Below are positions 1 through 8,037 of a DNA stretch of 45,994 bases, one piece after another. How positions within the stretch are numbered: position 1 is the stretch's first letter; each line of letters opens with the position of its first letter. A program made the position numbers and the translations under genes. The stretch is from positions 1 through 45,994 of the forward strand of contig DAHWFB010000072.1 of NCBI GenBank assembly GCA_027326105.1, written 5' to 3'. The notes under the pieces are model-generated. The model was not told where the DNA came from. It made no database searches and worked only from the letters and a program-made list of their open reading frames with translations. This DNA comes from Acetobacteraceae bacterium (GTDB taxonomy: Bacteria; Pseudomonadota; Alphaproteobacteria; Acetobacterales; Acetobacteraceae).

Positions 1-123
1 GGCAGCTTCATCCCCGAGGCGTGGAGCGAAACCTACGCCACCGCCGACGTCATCGCCTACGACGGCGAGCCGCGGGTGAAACTCGGCCGCGAGTTCCTGC
101 TCCGCGCCAACCGCGGGACATGA
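1..123 (+). CDS. 3' end of an unidentified protein
   Basis: Frame 1 is open from the first base of the window to a TGA at 121-123 and gives the last 40 residues of a protein ending in LLRANRGT. The fragment is acidic to neutral with no recognisable motif. The start and most of the gene lie outside the window, so I cannot assign a function. It runs in the opposite direction to the tRNA-Ser and CDF exporter that follow. Confidence 0.6.
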   Translation, partial: GSFIPEAWSETYATADVIAYDGEPRVKLGREFLLRANRGT

Positions 124-456
124 AGGCGGCCGCCGTCAGAACAGTTGCGCGACCGTGCTGACGCCGGCGTTGTTCTCCTGGGCGCAGATCTGCCCGCCGG
201 CGCCGCCGCGCACGCCGAACACGTTGTAGCGCCCCCGCGACCGCCCCCGCCCCCGTTTGCCAACACCGCGCGCCGGCGGCTGCGCGGAGCAGAGGGCGGC
301 GATCGCCGCGATCACCTCCGCGCACTCGCCGGAAGCATCGAGGCCGCCGATGACAAAGTCAGGATGATGGGATCAAGGGGCAACCTGCTCCGCGCGTTGG
401 CCGCCGCAGGCGGCGTAAAACCGGCGGCAGGCGGCCTGCCCCGCTTTGTTCCGGGT
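124..456. other. 333-base stretch without a confident gene
   Basis: This stretch lies between the partial gene and tRNA-Ser. On the minus strand it holds an open frame without ATG, listed separately. A GC-rich segment near 235-262 encodes RG-type repeats in that frame. I see no clear promoter, terminator or repeat here. Confidence 0.5.
136..315 (-). CDS. possible small secreted or remnant protein
   Basis: A minus-strand frame is open from about 372 down to a TGA at 136-138. It has no ATG. A GTG at 313-315 would give 59 residues beginning with a hydrophobic IAAIAALCSAQPPA segment that resembles a short signal peptide, followed by a Gly/Arg-rich stretch and the C-terminus STVAQLF. Upstream residues in the same frame also look protein-like, so this could instead be the tail of a decayed gene beside the tRNA. 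I recognise no family. Confidence is low. Confidence 0.22.
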   Translation of the reverse strand: MIAAIAALCSAQPPARGVGKRGRGRSRGRYNVFGVRGGAGGQICAQENNAGVSTVAQLF

Positions 457-546
<90 letters not shown>

Positions 547-558
547 GTCGCGGCGCTT

Positions 559-1542
559 TTAGGACGCCGCGGTGGTTTCGCCAAGATGGCGATGCTCCTG
601 CCCGCCAAGGCAGCCTTCGGCCAGGGCGCAGCCGACCCCGTCCTCCACCTGCAAGGTCGCGTGGACAATCCCGAAGCGCTCGCAGAGCCCTTCCGCGGCG
701 TCGGTCAGCAGCGCGTCGTCGGGCCCGGCCCCGGGGCGAACGAGGTGGGCGGTGAGCGCGGTTTCGGTGGTGGATAGCGCCCAGATGTGCAGATCGTGCA
801 CTCCGCGCACGCCGGGCAGCGCGGCGAGCCACGCCTCCACCGCGTCGCGATCGACCGTCTCGGGCACCGCGTCGAGCGCGAGATCGAGGCTCGATCGCAT
901 CACCCCCCAAGTTCCCCATAGGATCACCCCCGCCACCGCGAGCCCGGCCAGAGGGTCGACCACCTGCCACCCGCTTGCCAGTACCACCAGGCCGGAGGCG
1001 ACCACCCCGAGCGAAACGACCGCGTCCGCCGCAAGGTGGGTGAAGGCCGCCCGCACGTTGAGGTCGTGGGCGCGGGCACCGAAGAACAGCAGCGCCGAGC
1101 CGCCGTTGACCAGAATGCCCGCCGCCGCCACCGCCATCACGGTGATCTCGCCCACCGGTTCGGGCGCAAGCAGCCGCCGCACCGCCTCCGCTGCGATCAC
1201 GCCGACACCGATCAGCAATACGCTCGCGTTGATCAGCGCGGCGAGGATGGAGAATCGGCGGAAGCCGTAGGTACGCCGGGGCGTCGGTATCCGCCCGGCC
1301 AGCGTCTGCGCCCACCAGGCCAGCAGAAGGCCGAGCACGTCGCCGAAATTGTGCGCGGCATCGGCGAGCAGCGCCATCGAGTTAGCGGCCAGACCGAACC
1401 CGACCTCGCCGAGGACGAAGGCGAGATTGACCGCGGCGCCGATGGCGAAGGCGCGACCCAGCGCTGCCGTCCCGTGGCCCGACTGCCCATGCCCGTGGTG
1501 GCCGCGTGCCTGGCCAGCCCCATGTTCGTGCGAATGTGACAT
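559..1542 (-). CDS. cation diffusion facilitator (CzcD/ZitB-like metal exporter)
   Basis: The gene encodes 327 residues. CDF proteins are inner-membrane antiporters that expel Zn(II), Co(II) or Cd(II) in exchange for protons. Visible features are a His-rich N-terminus (residues 3-23), six hydrophobic segments, and the two intramembrane metal-site motifs H64xxxD68 in TM2 and H169xxxD173 in TM5. A cytosolic C-terminal domain containing VHDLHIWALS is typical of the family. The His-rich N-terminus and HxxxD pattern favour zinc. The start ATG (1540-1542) follows a GAGGGGG ribosome site and lies inside a perfect 17-bp inverted repeat (1530-1546), which may be an operator. It stands alone downstream of the ABC operon, separated by 125 bases. 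Confidence 0.93.
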   Translation of the reverse strand: MSHSHEHGAGQARGHHGHGQSGHGTAALGRAFAIGAAVNLAFVLGEVGFGLAANSMALLADAAHNFGDVLGLLLAWWAQTLAGRIPTPRRTYGFRRFSILAALINASVLLIGVGVIAAEAVRRLLAPEPVGEITVMAVAAAGILVNGGSALLFFGARAHDLNVRAAFTHLAADAVVSLGVVASGLVVLASGWQVVDPLAGLAVAGVILWGTWGVMRSSLDLALDAVPETVDRDAVEAWLAALPGVRGVHDLHIWALSTTETALTAHLVRPGAGPDDALLTDAAEGLCERFGIVHATLQVEDGVGCALAEGCLGGQEHRHLGETTAAS

Positions 1543-1546
1543 TCGC
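1530..1546. promoter_or_regulatory. 17-bp palindrome over the CDF start codon
   Basis: GCGAATG-TGA-CATTCGC is a perfect 7+3+7 inverted repeat that covers the ATG of the CDF exporter. Metal-responsive repressors often bind such dyads, so an operator role is plausible but inferred. Chance occurrence cannot be excluded because the SHSHEHG codons contribute half of the repeat. Confidence 0.35.
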
Positions 1547-1667
1547 CCCCTCTATCGGCTTCCCGTCGTCCTGCGCAACGTGCACCTGCGCCCGCCGCCT
1601 CGCGGCTGCTTGCAGATCCTTCCTTCCCGGCGTCCGCGCCGGCGCTCCCGCGCCGCAACCGGCACGC

Positions 1668-2756
1668 TCAGCCGAGATGGCCCTCCACCCCGTCCACCAG
1701 TGTCTGCAGGCCCGAAAGTGCGGCGTCGCTCATCACCTCGCCAGCGGGCACGAAGACCTTGCCCTGCTGGTTGGTCAGCGGTCCCACGAAGATGCGGTTG
1801 CGGTGGGCCCCGATGGCCGCCACCGTCTTCACCGCGAGCGCCTCGGTCGACGCCGGCATGTTGCGGAAAGGTGCCATCTCGAGCATTCCGGAGTGCACGC
1901 CGCCCCAGGTGTCGGTGCTGTGCCACTTGCCGGCGAGCGCCAAGCCGATGCGCTGGATGTAGTAGCCGCCCCAGTTGTTGACGATGGCGGTAAGCTGGTC
2001 CTTGGGCGCGAACTTGATCATGTCGGTTGCTTCCCCGAATGCCTTGATCCCGTGCGAGGCTGCGGTCTGCAGCGGCGCCGGGCTGTCGGTATGCTGGGTG
2101 ATGATGTCGCAGCCCTGGTCGATCAGCGCCTTCGCCGCGTCGCCTTCCTTGCCCGGGTCGTACCAACTGTCGATCATCACGAACTTCAGCTGCGCCTTGG
2201 GGTTGACACTGCGCATGCCGAGCAGGAACGCATCCATCCCCTGCACCACCTCGGGCACCGGCACCGAGGCGACATAGCCCGCCACCCCGGTCTTGGAGAG
2301 GCTGCCCGCGATCACCCCCTGGACGTAGCGGCCCTGGTAGAAGCGGATGTTGTAGGTGGCGAGGTTGGCGGCGCGCTTGTAGCCGGTGCAGTGCTCGAAC
2401 ATCACGTGCGGATAGCGCTTGGCCACCCGCACCATGTAGTTCATATAGCCGAAGGAGGTGCCGAAGATCAGCTGGTTGCCCTTGGCGGCGAGATCCTCGA
2501 ACACCGCCTGGCAGCTGGGTGACTCGGGCACGTTCTCGACAAAGGTGGTGACGATCTTGCCGCCGTAGTGCGCGACCGCCTGCTTGCGACCCACGTCGTG
2601 CTGGTAGGTCCAGCCGAAATCCCCGACCGGGCCGAGATAGACGAACCCGACCTTGAGCGGCGCCGCCGCCGAGGCCGGCTCCGCCCCGCCGGCCGCGAGC
2701 GCCGCGGCGGAGCCGGCGAGCAGGGTGGCGAATTCGCGGCGTCCGATCTGCGACAT
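1668..2756 (-). CDS. BMP-family (PnrA-like) ABC transporter substrate-binding protein
   Basis: The gene encodes 362 residues. It begins with a Tat-like signal peptide (MSQIGRREFATLLAGSAA, then ASAAA), followed by LKVGFVYLGPVGDFGWTYQHD, the N-terminal strand of basic membrane protein/PnrA periplasmic binding proteins. These bind nucleosides or related ligands for an ABC importer. An upstream in-frame ATG gives 37 extra residues, but the ATG at 2756 directly precedes the signal peptide and has AAGGGGAG before it, so I chose it. It is the last gene of the operon after the deaminase, 132 bases downstream of it, with two hairpins in the gap. Exact ligand unknown; purine nucleosides or bases are the best guess from context. 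Confidence 0.9.
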   Translation of the reverse strand: MSQIGRREFATLLAGSAAALAAGGAEPASAAAPLKVGFVYLGPVGDFGWTYQHDVGRKQAVAHYGGKIVTTFVENVPESPSCQAVFEDLAAKGNQLIFGTSFGYMNYMVRVAKRYPHVMFEHCTGYKRAANLATYNIRFYQGRYVQGVIAGSLSKTGVAGYVASVPVPEVVQGMDAFLLGMRSVNPKAQLKFVMIDSWYDPGKEGDAAKALIDQGCDIITQHTDSPAPLQTAASHGIKAFGEATDMIKFAPKDQLTAIVNNWGGYYIQRIGLALAGKWHSTDTWGGVHSGMLEMAPFRNMPASTEALAVKTVAAIGAHRNRIFVGPLTNQQGKVFVPAGEVMSDAALSGLQTLVDGVEGHLG

Positions 2757-2844
2757 CTGTTTCTCCCCTTCATCCCCGAAGCGACCAGGCCCGCCGGCCG
2801 GCGGCGGTGGCCCGCGGCCTTGGCCGCACACCATCCGACAGCAT

Positions 2845-2879
2845 AGGTTTCGTGCCGAAACCTGCAAGCAAAGGTTTGC
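2845..2879 (-). promoter_or_regulatory. two small hairpins between the deaminase and BMP genes
   Basis: AGGTTTCG-tgc-CGAAACCT (2845-2863) is a perfect 8-bp stem, and GCAAA-gg-TTTGC (2868-2879) is a 5-bp stem beside it. They sit in the 132-base gap upstream of the binding-protein gene. Intercistronic hairpins ahead of a binding-protein gene often protect its mRNA or allow separate expression. This role is inference; no poly-T tract follows, so a simple terminator is less likely. Confidence 0.4.
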
Positions 2880-2888
2880 CCGGCATCG

Positions 2889-3386
2889 CTACCAGGCACC
2901 CGCGTGCAGTGCCGCCGCCTCGGCTTCAAGCAGCGGCCCGGCCACGGCGACCGGCCGCTGCCCGGCGTCGAAGACCACCCGGCAGGGAAGATCGAGCGTC
3001 GAATTGTCGGGGTGCGCGCCGGTGATCGCGCGCAGCCCGCGCTCCCCGAGCCCATAGACCACCCGCCCGACGCCGACCCAGTAGATCGCCCCCGCGCACA
3101 TCGCACAGGGCTCGGCGGAGCTGTAGAGCGTGGCGCCGCGCAGGCGCTCGGGCGGGAAGGCGACGCCGGCGCGGCGCATCGCCACCAGTTCGGCGTGGCC
3201 GGTCCTGTCGCGGGCGGGAAGAAAGCCGTTCTCCTGCTCCAGCAGCACGGTCCCGTCGGGTTCGGCGAGCACGCAGCCGAACGGGTGGTTGCCCTGCTCG
3301 CGCGCGCGCCGCGCCACCGCGAAGGCGCGGCGCAGCAGCGCGAGATCGGCGTCCGTGACCTCCCCCGCCGGGTCAGGCGGCGGCAT
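2889..3386 (-). CDS. nucleoside/nucleobase deaminase (CDA-fold, guanine-deaminase-like)
   Basis: The gene encodes 165 residues of the zinc-dependent cytidine/deoxycytidylate deaminase superfamily. It has the catalytic H64-A-E66 motif and the second zinc motif P93-C-A-M-C97. The layout, including HPFGCVLAEPDG before the HAE motif, matches small guanine, adenine or cytosine deaminases rather than TadA. It would hydrolytically deaminate an imported base or nucleoside in the cytosol. Its start overlaps the end of the upstream permease gene by 14 bases, so it belongs to the ABC operon, which supports a salvage role. Substrate not determined from sequence. Confidence 0.88.
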   Translation of the reverse strand: MPPPDPAGEVTDADLALLRRAFAVARRAREQGNHPFGCVLAEPDGTVLLEQENGFLPARDRTGHAELVAMRRAGVAFPPERLRGATLYSSAEPCAMCAGAIYWVGVGRVVYGLGERGLRAITGAHPDNSTLDLPCRVVFDAGQRPVAVAGPLLEAEAAALHAGAW

Positions 3387-4296
3387 GGAACGGCTGGCCG
3401 AGGCAGGCGGGCTGGTTGAGTCGGATGCGGCGGCGATCGCGCGAGATCAGCACCAGCACCGCCACCGTGCCGACGTAGGGCAGCATGGAGATGAACGGCG
3501 AGGGGATGGCGACGCCGAACCCCTGCAGGTAGAGCGAAAGAAAGGTGATGCCGCCGAAGAGATAGGCGCCCACCAGCAGCCACAGCGGCCGCCAGGCCGA
3601 GAACACCACCAGCGCGAGCGCGATCCAGCCCCGCCCGGCGGTCAAATCCTGCGACCAGAGCGGCGAATAGAACAGCGAAAGATAGGCTCCGCCCATGCCC
3701 GCCATGGCGCCGCCGAAGCCGATCGCGCCGTAGCGGATGGCGCGCACCGGGTGGCCGATGGCGTGGGCCGCGTCGTGGTTGTCTCCCACCGCGCGCAGCG
3801 TCAGCCCCGCGTGGGTGCGGGCGAGGAACCAGGCGATCGCACCGAGAATGGCGAACGAAGCGTAGCCGAGCGCGGTCTGGTCGAACAGGACCGGACCGAG
3901 ATAGGGAATGTCTGCGAGCAACGGGAGGGGCAGCCGCTGCAGGGTGGGGGCGGCGATGCCCACGAAGCGGGCGCCGAGCAGGGCGGCGAAGCCGTGGCCG
4001 AAGATGGTGAGCGCGAGACCGGTCGCGATCTGGTTGGTGAGCAGCGCCAGCGTCAGCACCGCGAAGATCATCGAGATCGCAGCCCCGGCCGCCGCCGCCG
4101 CGAGCACCCCGAGCGGCGCGCTTGCGGTCACATGGGCGGTCGCGAACCCGGCGATTGCCCCGATCAGCATCATCCCCTCCACGCCGAGATTGAGCACGCC
4201 GGACTTCTCGGCCACCAGTTCGCCCGAGGCGGCGAGCAGGAGCGGCGTCGAGGCGCTGACGATGCTGACCAGGATGCCGCCGCCTGCCACGCTCAC
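3373..4296 (-). CDS. BMP-type ABC transporter permease (second subunit)
   Basis: The gene encodes 307 residues of mostly hydrophobic segments, a BPD_transp_2-type permease like YufQ/NupQ. The motif SGVLNLGVEGMMLIGA near residue 35 is the characteristic conserved block of this permease class. I set the start at GTG 4294-4296, which overlaps the TGA of the upstream permease gene (GTGA, 4 bases). A longer in-frame ORF reaches upstream only through antisense of the neighbouring gene. It pairs with the product of 4293-5393 to form the membrane channel. Confidence 0.92.
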   Translation of the reverse strand: MSVAGGGILVSIVSASTPLLLAASGELVAEKSGVLNLGVEGMMLIGAIAGFATAHVTASAPLGVLAAAAAGAAISMIFAVLTLALLTNQIATGLALTIFGHGFAALLGARFVGIAAPTLQRLPLPLLADIPYLGPVLFDQTALGYASFAILGAIAWFLARTHAGLTLRAVGDNHDAAHAIGHPVRAIRYGAIGFGGAMAGMGGAYLSLFYSPLWSQDLTAGRGWIALALVVFSAWRPLWLLVGAYLFGGITFLSLYLQGFGVAIPSPFISMLPYVGTVAVLVLISRDRRRIRLNQPACLGQPFHAAA

Positions 4297-5393
4297 GACG
4301 CTCGCTCCGTCGCCGCCACCGGGGCCAGCCGCGCCCGCCGGCGCAGCCGGACGCGGTAGAGGATGAGCACGTCGGCGCCGAGCAGGCAGAACAGCAGAAT
4401 GCCCTGGAAGATGCCGGTCACCGCGTTGGGCATGCCGAGGCTGATCTGCGCCGCGTCGCCGCCGCGGTAGGACAGCGCGAGCAGCAGACCGGCGAAAATC
4501 ACCCCCACCGGATGCAGCCTGCCGAGGAAGGCGACGATGACGGCGGTGAAGCCGTAGCCCGGGGTGATGCTGGTGGTGAGCTGTCCGATCGGCCCCGTCA
4601 CCTCGATGATGCCGGCGAGTCCGGAGAGCCCGCCGCTGACCAGAAGCGCGATCCAGGTCAGCCGCGCCTGGCTGAACCCGCCATAGCGCGCCGCCCGCGG
4701 TGCCGCTCCCAGCACGCGCAGCTGGAACCCGAGGGTGGAGCGGGTCATCAGCAGCCAGACCAGAAGCGCGAGCAGCGGCGCGAGCAGGCAGCCGAGATGG
4801 ATGCCGGTGCCGGGAAACACGTCGGGCGTGGTGGCCGCGTCCGGGAACATCGCCGACTGGGGAAAGCCGAACCCATGCGGATCCCGCCAGGGGCCGGTCA
4901 CCAGCCAGACCAGCAGCAGTTGCGCGATATAGGTCAGCATCAGGCTGGTGAGGATCTCGCTCGCGTTGAACCGCAGCTTCAGCAGTGCGACGATCGCGGC
5001 ATAGGCCATCCCCCCCGCGATACCGGCGACGAGCACGGCGGGATACAGCAGCGCGAAGGGCGCATGGGGGAAGTTGAGCGCGATGCCGCCGCCGGTGATG
5101 GCGCCGACCGTGAACTGCCCATCGGCGCCGATGTTCCAGACGCTGGCGCGATAGCAGAGCGCGAGCCCGATCCCGATCAGGATCAGCGGCGCCGAGCGCA
5201 CCAGCACCGAGGCGACGCCCGCGAGCGTATCGAGCGGCGAGAGCAGGAACGTTTCGATGGCCTTGACCGGAGGCGCGCCGAGGATGGCAAAGATCGCCCC
5301 GGTGATCAGCACGGTGCAGACGAGAGCGAGCGCTGGCGCGCCATAGACCCAGAGCGCGGCCCGTTCGCCGCGCGGCTCGAGCCGCAGCATCAT
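4293..5393 (-). CDS. BMP-type ABC transporter permease (first subunit)
   Basis: The gene encodes 366 residues with about eight to ten membrane spans and the conserved blocks NIGADGQFTVGAI and RFNASEILTSLMLTYIA, as in YufP/NupP permeases for nucleosides. The start is ATG 5391-5393, overlapping the TGA of the ATPase gene (ATGA), which implies translational coupling. The next codon is also ATG. Upstream residues in the long frame are an antisense shadow. Its partner permease follows with a four-base overlap. Confidence 0.92.
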   Translation of the reverse strand: MMLRLEPRGERAALWVYGAPALALVCTVLITGAIFAILGAPPVKAIETFLLSPLDTLAGVASVLVRSAPLILIGIGLALCYRASVWNIGADGQFTVGAITGGGIALNFPHAPFALLYPAVLVAGIAGGMAYAAIVALLKLRFNASEILTSLMLTYIAQLLLVWLVTGPWRDPHGFGFPQSAMFPDAATTPDVFPGTGIHLGCLLAPLLALLVWLLMTRSTLGFQLRVLGAAPRAARYGGFSQARLTWIALLVSGGLSGLAGIIEVTGPIGQLTTSITPGYGFTAVIVAFLGRLHPVGVIFAGLLLALSYRGGDAAQISLGMPNAVTGIFQGILLFCLLGADVLILYRVRLRRRARLAPVAATERAS

Positions 5394-7003
5394 CGCGCGG
5401 TGCCTCCCTGCGCCGCTTGCGCATCGCGCGCCGGCGACGGTGCCGCGGAACCGCCCATCAGGAGGCCGATGTGCTCGATGGTCGCCTCGCCGACCGGCAT
5501 CGGCGCAGACAATCGCCCGGCCGCGAGCACGGCGATGCGGTCGCATAGCATCAGGATCTCGTCGAGGTCCTGGGAGATGACGAGAACCGCCGCCCCGGCG
5601 CGGGCGAGGGCGGCGATCGCCGTGTAGATCGCCGCCGCGGCCCCGGCGTCGACCCCCCAGGTGGGCTGATTGAGCACCAGAATCCCCGGATTCTGCAGCA
5701 CTTCGCGCCCGACCAGGAACTTTTGCAGATTACCGCCCGAAAGCGCGCGCGCCTCGGCGTCCGGCCCGGTGGTACGGACGTCGAAGCCGGCGATGATCTC
5801 GAGCGCGAATTCCCGCGTGCGCCCGCGATCGACGAAGCCGAGCCGCTGCAACCCCTTGCGGACCGCACCCGAGAGATAGGCGTTCTCGGCCAGCGACATC
5901 GTCCCCACCGCGCCGTGCCCGTTGCGCTCCTCGGGCAGGAAGGCGCCGCCGCGCCGCCGCCGCTCCCGCGGCCCGAGCCTGCCCACGGCCGCCCCGTCGA
6001 GGCGGATGGTCTCGGCTTGCGGGCTCAATTGCTCGCCGGTGAGCGTCTCCATCAGTTCCGCCTGGCCGTTGCCGGCGATGCCGGCGATGCCGACGATTTC
6101 TCCGCCCGCGACGCGCAGGGAAATGTCGGTGAGGGTGGTGCCGAAGGTGTGGGCGGAGCGCTGGCTCAATCCCGCGATCTCCAGCCTCGCCGGCTGCTCC
6201 CGCGCGGCCCGGTGGGCGAAGTTCTGCGGCTGCAACCGCGCATTGATCATCATCTCGGCGAGTTCGCGCGCGCTCTTCTCGGCCGGCGCACAGCGCCCGA
6301 CCACCCGCCCGAGGCGCAGGATGGTGGCCCGCGAGCAGAGCGCGCGCACCTCCTCGAGTTTGTGGCTGATGTAGAGGATGGCGCAGCCTTCGGCGGCGAG
6401 CCGGCGCAGCGTGGCAAAGAGCCGCTCCACCTCCTGCGGGGTGAGCACGGAGGTCGGCTCGTCCATGATGAGGAGTTTCGGATTCTGCAGCAGGCAGCGC
6501 ATGATTTCGATGCGCTGGCGTTCGCCCACCGATAGATCATGGACCACGCGATGGGGATCGAGCGGCAGCCCGTAGCGGGCGGATATCTCGGCGATCCGGT
6601 TGCCCAGTCCACGCCGGCTTTCCGGCTGGTCGAGCCCGAGGGCGATGTTCTCGGCGACGGTCAGCGAATCGAACAGCGAGAAGTGCTGGAACACCATCCC
6701 GATGCCGCGTTCCCGCGCCGCCGCCGGGCTCGAGAAGGCAACCGGCCGCCCCCGCCAGCGGATTTCACCTTCGTCGGCGCGCAGCACGCCATAGAGGATC
6801 TTGACCAGCGTGCTCTTGCCGGCGCCGTTCTCGCCGAGCAGGGCGTGGATCTCGTGCTCGGCGATTTCGAGATCGATGCCGTCGTTGGCGCGGCAGCCGG
6901 GAAACTGCTTGACGATGCCAGCGAGCGAAAGCAGCGGCCCGGTCCCCGGTTCGCGCCCCGCCGGCGCCTCGGCCTCGAAGGCAACTTCGCGATCGCCTGC
7001 CAT
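5390..7003 (-). CDS. ABC transporter ATPase with two nucleotide-binding domains (nucleoside/sugar type)
   Basis: The gene encodes 537 residues. The first domain has Walker A GENGAGKST (residues 58-66), a Q-loop VFQHFSLFDSLT and signature LSVGERQRIEI. The second domain has a degenerate Walker A (AGIAGNGQAEL) and signature LSGGNLQKFLVGRE. This asymmetry is typical of the RbsA/YufO class. I chose ATG 7001-7003 (MAGDREVAF), preceded by a run of G, rather than the ATG 17 codons upstream, which falls in a less conserved leader. It energises the two permeases encoded immediately downstream. The preceding gene, a nicotinamidase, ends 66 bases upstream and is probably cotranscribed. Confidence 0.93.
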   Translation of the reverse strand: MAGDREVAFEAEAPAGREPGTGPLLSLAGIVKQFPGCRANDGIDLEIAEHEIHALLGENGAGKSTLVKILYGVLRADEGEIRWRGRPVAFSSPAAARERGIGMVFQHFSLFDSLTVAENIALGLDQPESRRGLGNRIAEISARYGLPLDPHRVVHDLSVGERQRIEIMRCLLQNPKLLIMDEPTSVLTPQEVERLFATLRRLAAEGCAILYISHKLEEVRALCSRATILRLGRVVGRCAPAEKSARELAEMMINARLQPQNFAHRAAREQPARLEIAGLSQRSAHTFGTTLTDISLRVAGGEIVGIAGIAGNGQAELMETLTGEQLSPQAETIRLDGAAVGRLGPRERRRRGGAFLPEERNGHGAVGTMSLAENAYLSGAVRKGLQRLGFVDRGRTREFALEIIAGFDVRTTGPDAEARALSGGNLQKFLVGREVLQNPGILVLNQPTWGVDAGAAAAIYTAIAALARAGAAVLVISQDLDEILMLCDRIAVLAAGRLSAPMPVGEATIEHIGLLMGGSAAPSPARDAQAAQGGTAR

Positions 7004-7069
7004 GCCGCGGCCCCCCAACCAGGCCACGTTATCGGCGCCGCCGGCCGCCCGCAACCGGAAACGCCCGGC

Positions 7070-7672
7070 TCAGCGCAGTTCCACCCCGGCCGCCCGCATC
7101 GCCCCGCGCGCGCGGGCGAGAGAGCCGTCGAGATCGATCGCCCGGCAGGCCTCCTCGATCACCGTGACCGCGAGCCCGCAGCGGCGGGCGTCGATCGCCG
7201 AGGCGGCGACGCAATAGTCGGTGGCCAGACCACAGAGCACGACGGCGCCGATGCCGCGGGCGGCGAGCCAGCCGTCGAGCCCGGTGCGGCTCTCGCGGTC
7301 GGCCTCGAGGAAGGCGGAGTAGCTGTCCACGTCGCGCCGGCGGCCCTTGCGCAGGATCAGCCCGGCGTGGGGAATGTCGAGCCCGGCCGCGAGCGCGGCG
7401 CCGGCGGTGCCCATGACGCAATGGTCCGGCCACAGGGTCTGTGGTCCGTAGGGGGCGGCGATGGTCTCGAACGGCGCATGGCCGGGGTGGCGACTGGCGA
7501 AGGAGAAATGGTCCGCCGGGTGCCAGTCCTGGGTGAGCACGACCTCGGTGAAGCCGGCGGCGAGGCGGTTCACGAGCGGGACGATCGCATCGCCGGCGGG
7601 CACCGCGAGCGCCCCGCCGGGCAGGAAGTCGTTCTGCACGTCGATCACCAGCAGGGCTTCAGTTCCGGCCAT
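7070..7672 (-). CDS. pncA: nicotinamidase (isochorismatase-like hydrolase)
   Basis: The gene encodes 200 residues. The catalytic triad is visible as D11 (VIDVQNDF), K109 (LRKG) and C154 (TDYCV). The metal-binding set D49, H51 (TQDWHPADH) and H84 (WPDHC) is also present, and the length is close to other PncA proteins. It converts nicotinamide to nicotinate in the cytosol for NAD salvage. It is the first gene of the run that continues into the BMP-type ABC importer, so salvage of a pyridine or purine compound may be a shared theme. The start has no competing upstream ATG. Confidence 0.93.
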   Translation of the reverse strand: MAGTEALLVIDVQNDFLPGGALAVPAGDAIVPLVNRLAAGFTEVVLTQDWHPADHFSFASRHPGHAPFETIAAPYGPQTLWPDHCVMGTAGAALAAGLDIPHAGLILRKGRRRDVDSYSAFLEADRESRTGLDGWLAARGIGAVVLCGLATDYCVAASAIDARRCGLAVTVIEEACRAIDLDGSLARARGAMRAAGVELR

Positions 7673-8037
7673 GGTGTGCTCCCGGCAAGGTCCGGGCGCA
7701 GAGTGCGGACCTCCCGCCGCCCTGTCCAGCCCGACCCCGACCGCCGGGCTCCAGCGGGGCAGCGCCTCCGGCCGGCGGTGCCCAAGGCGAGCGTCTCGCC
7801 GCCCCGCGCCCGGTTTGCTTGCGACCGGGGTGCATCTTCATCGACGAGAAATTTTGTAATGTGTGCAAGAACAAGGGTTGTTCTTTCTTGGAAGAAAGAA
7901 CCAAAGAACTTTCGCTTTTGATCCTGGCGCGCCGGCCCGCCGCCCTCGCCGGACGCCAGCACCCGACCCCGCGGGATCGGCCGCCGCGATCCGCTCCGCC
8001 CGCAGTCAGCGCGGGAGCGGGTCGGCGAGGCTGCGGT
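7673..8037. other. 365-base intergenic region with an AT-rich repeat
   Basis: No convincing gene lies here. The centre (about 7845-7925) is much richer in A+T than its surroundings and carries the 34-bp hairpin repeat listed separately. It lies upstream of pncA and downstream of the sensor gene, both on the minus strand, so it may hold a terminator for the sensor gene and the promoter of the pncA-ABC operon. Short plus-strand ORFs through it are artefacts of the repeat. Confidence 0.6.
7880..7913. repeat. dispersed hairpin repeat, copy A
   Basis: GTTCTTTCTT and AAGAAAGAAC form a perfect 10-bp stem with a two-base loop, and CAAAGAACTTTC follows. The same 34 bases occur at 31843-31876 with one mismatch (33/34). 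Both copies are intergenic, next to gene 3' ends. I remember similar AAAGAACCAAA repeats as frequent in Acetobacteraceae genomes, but no search was run. Confidence 0.8.
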
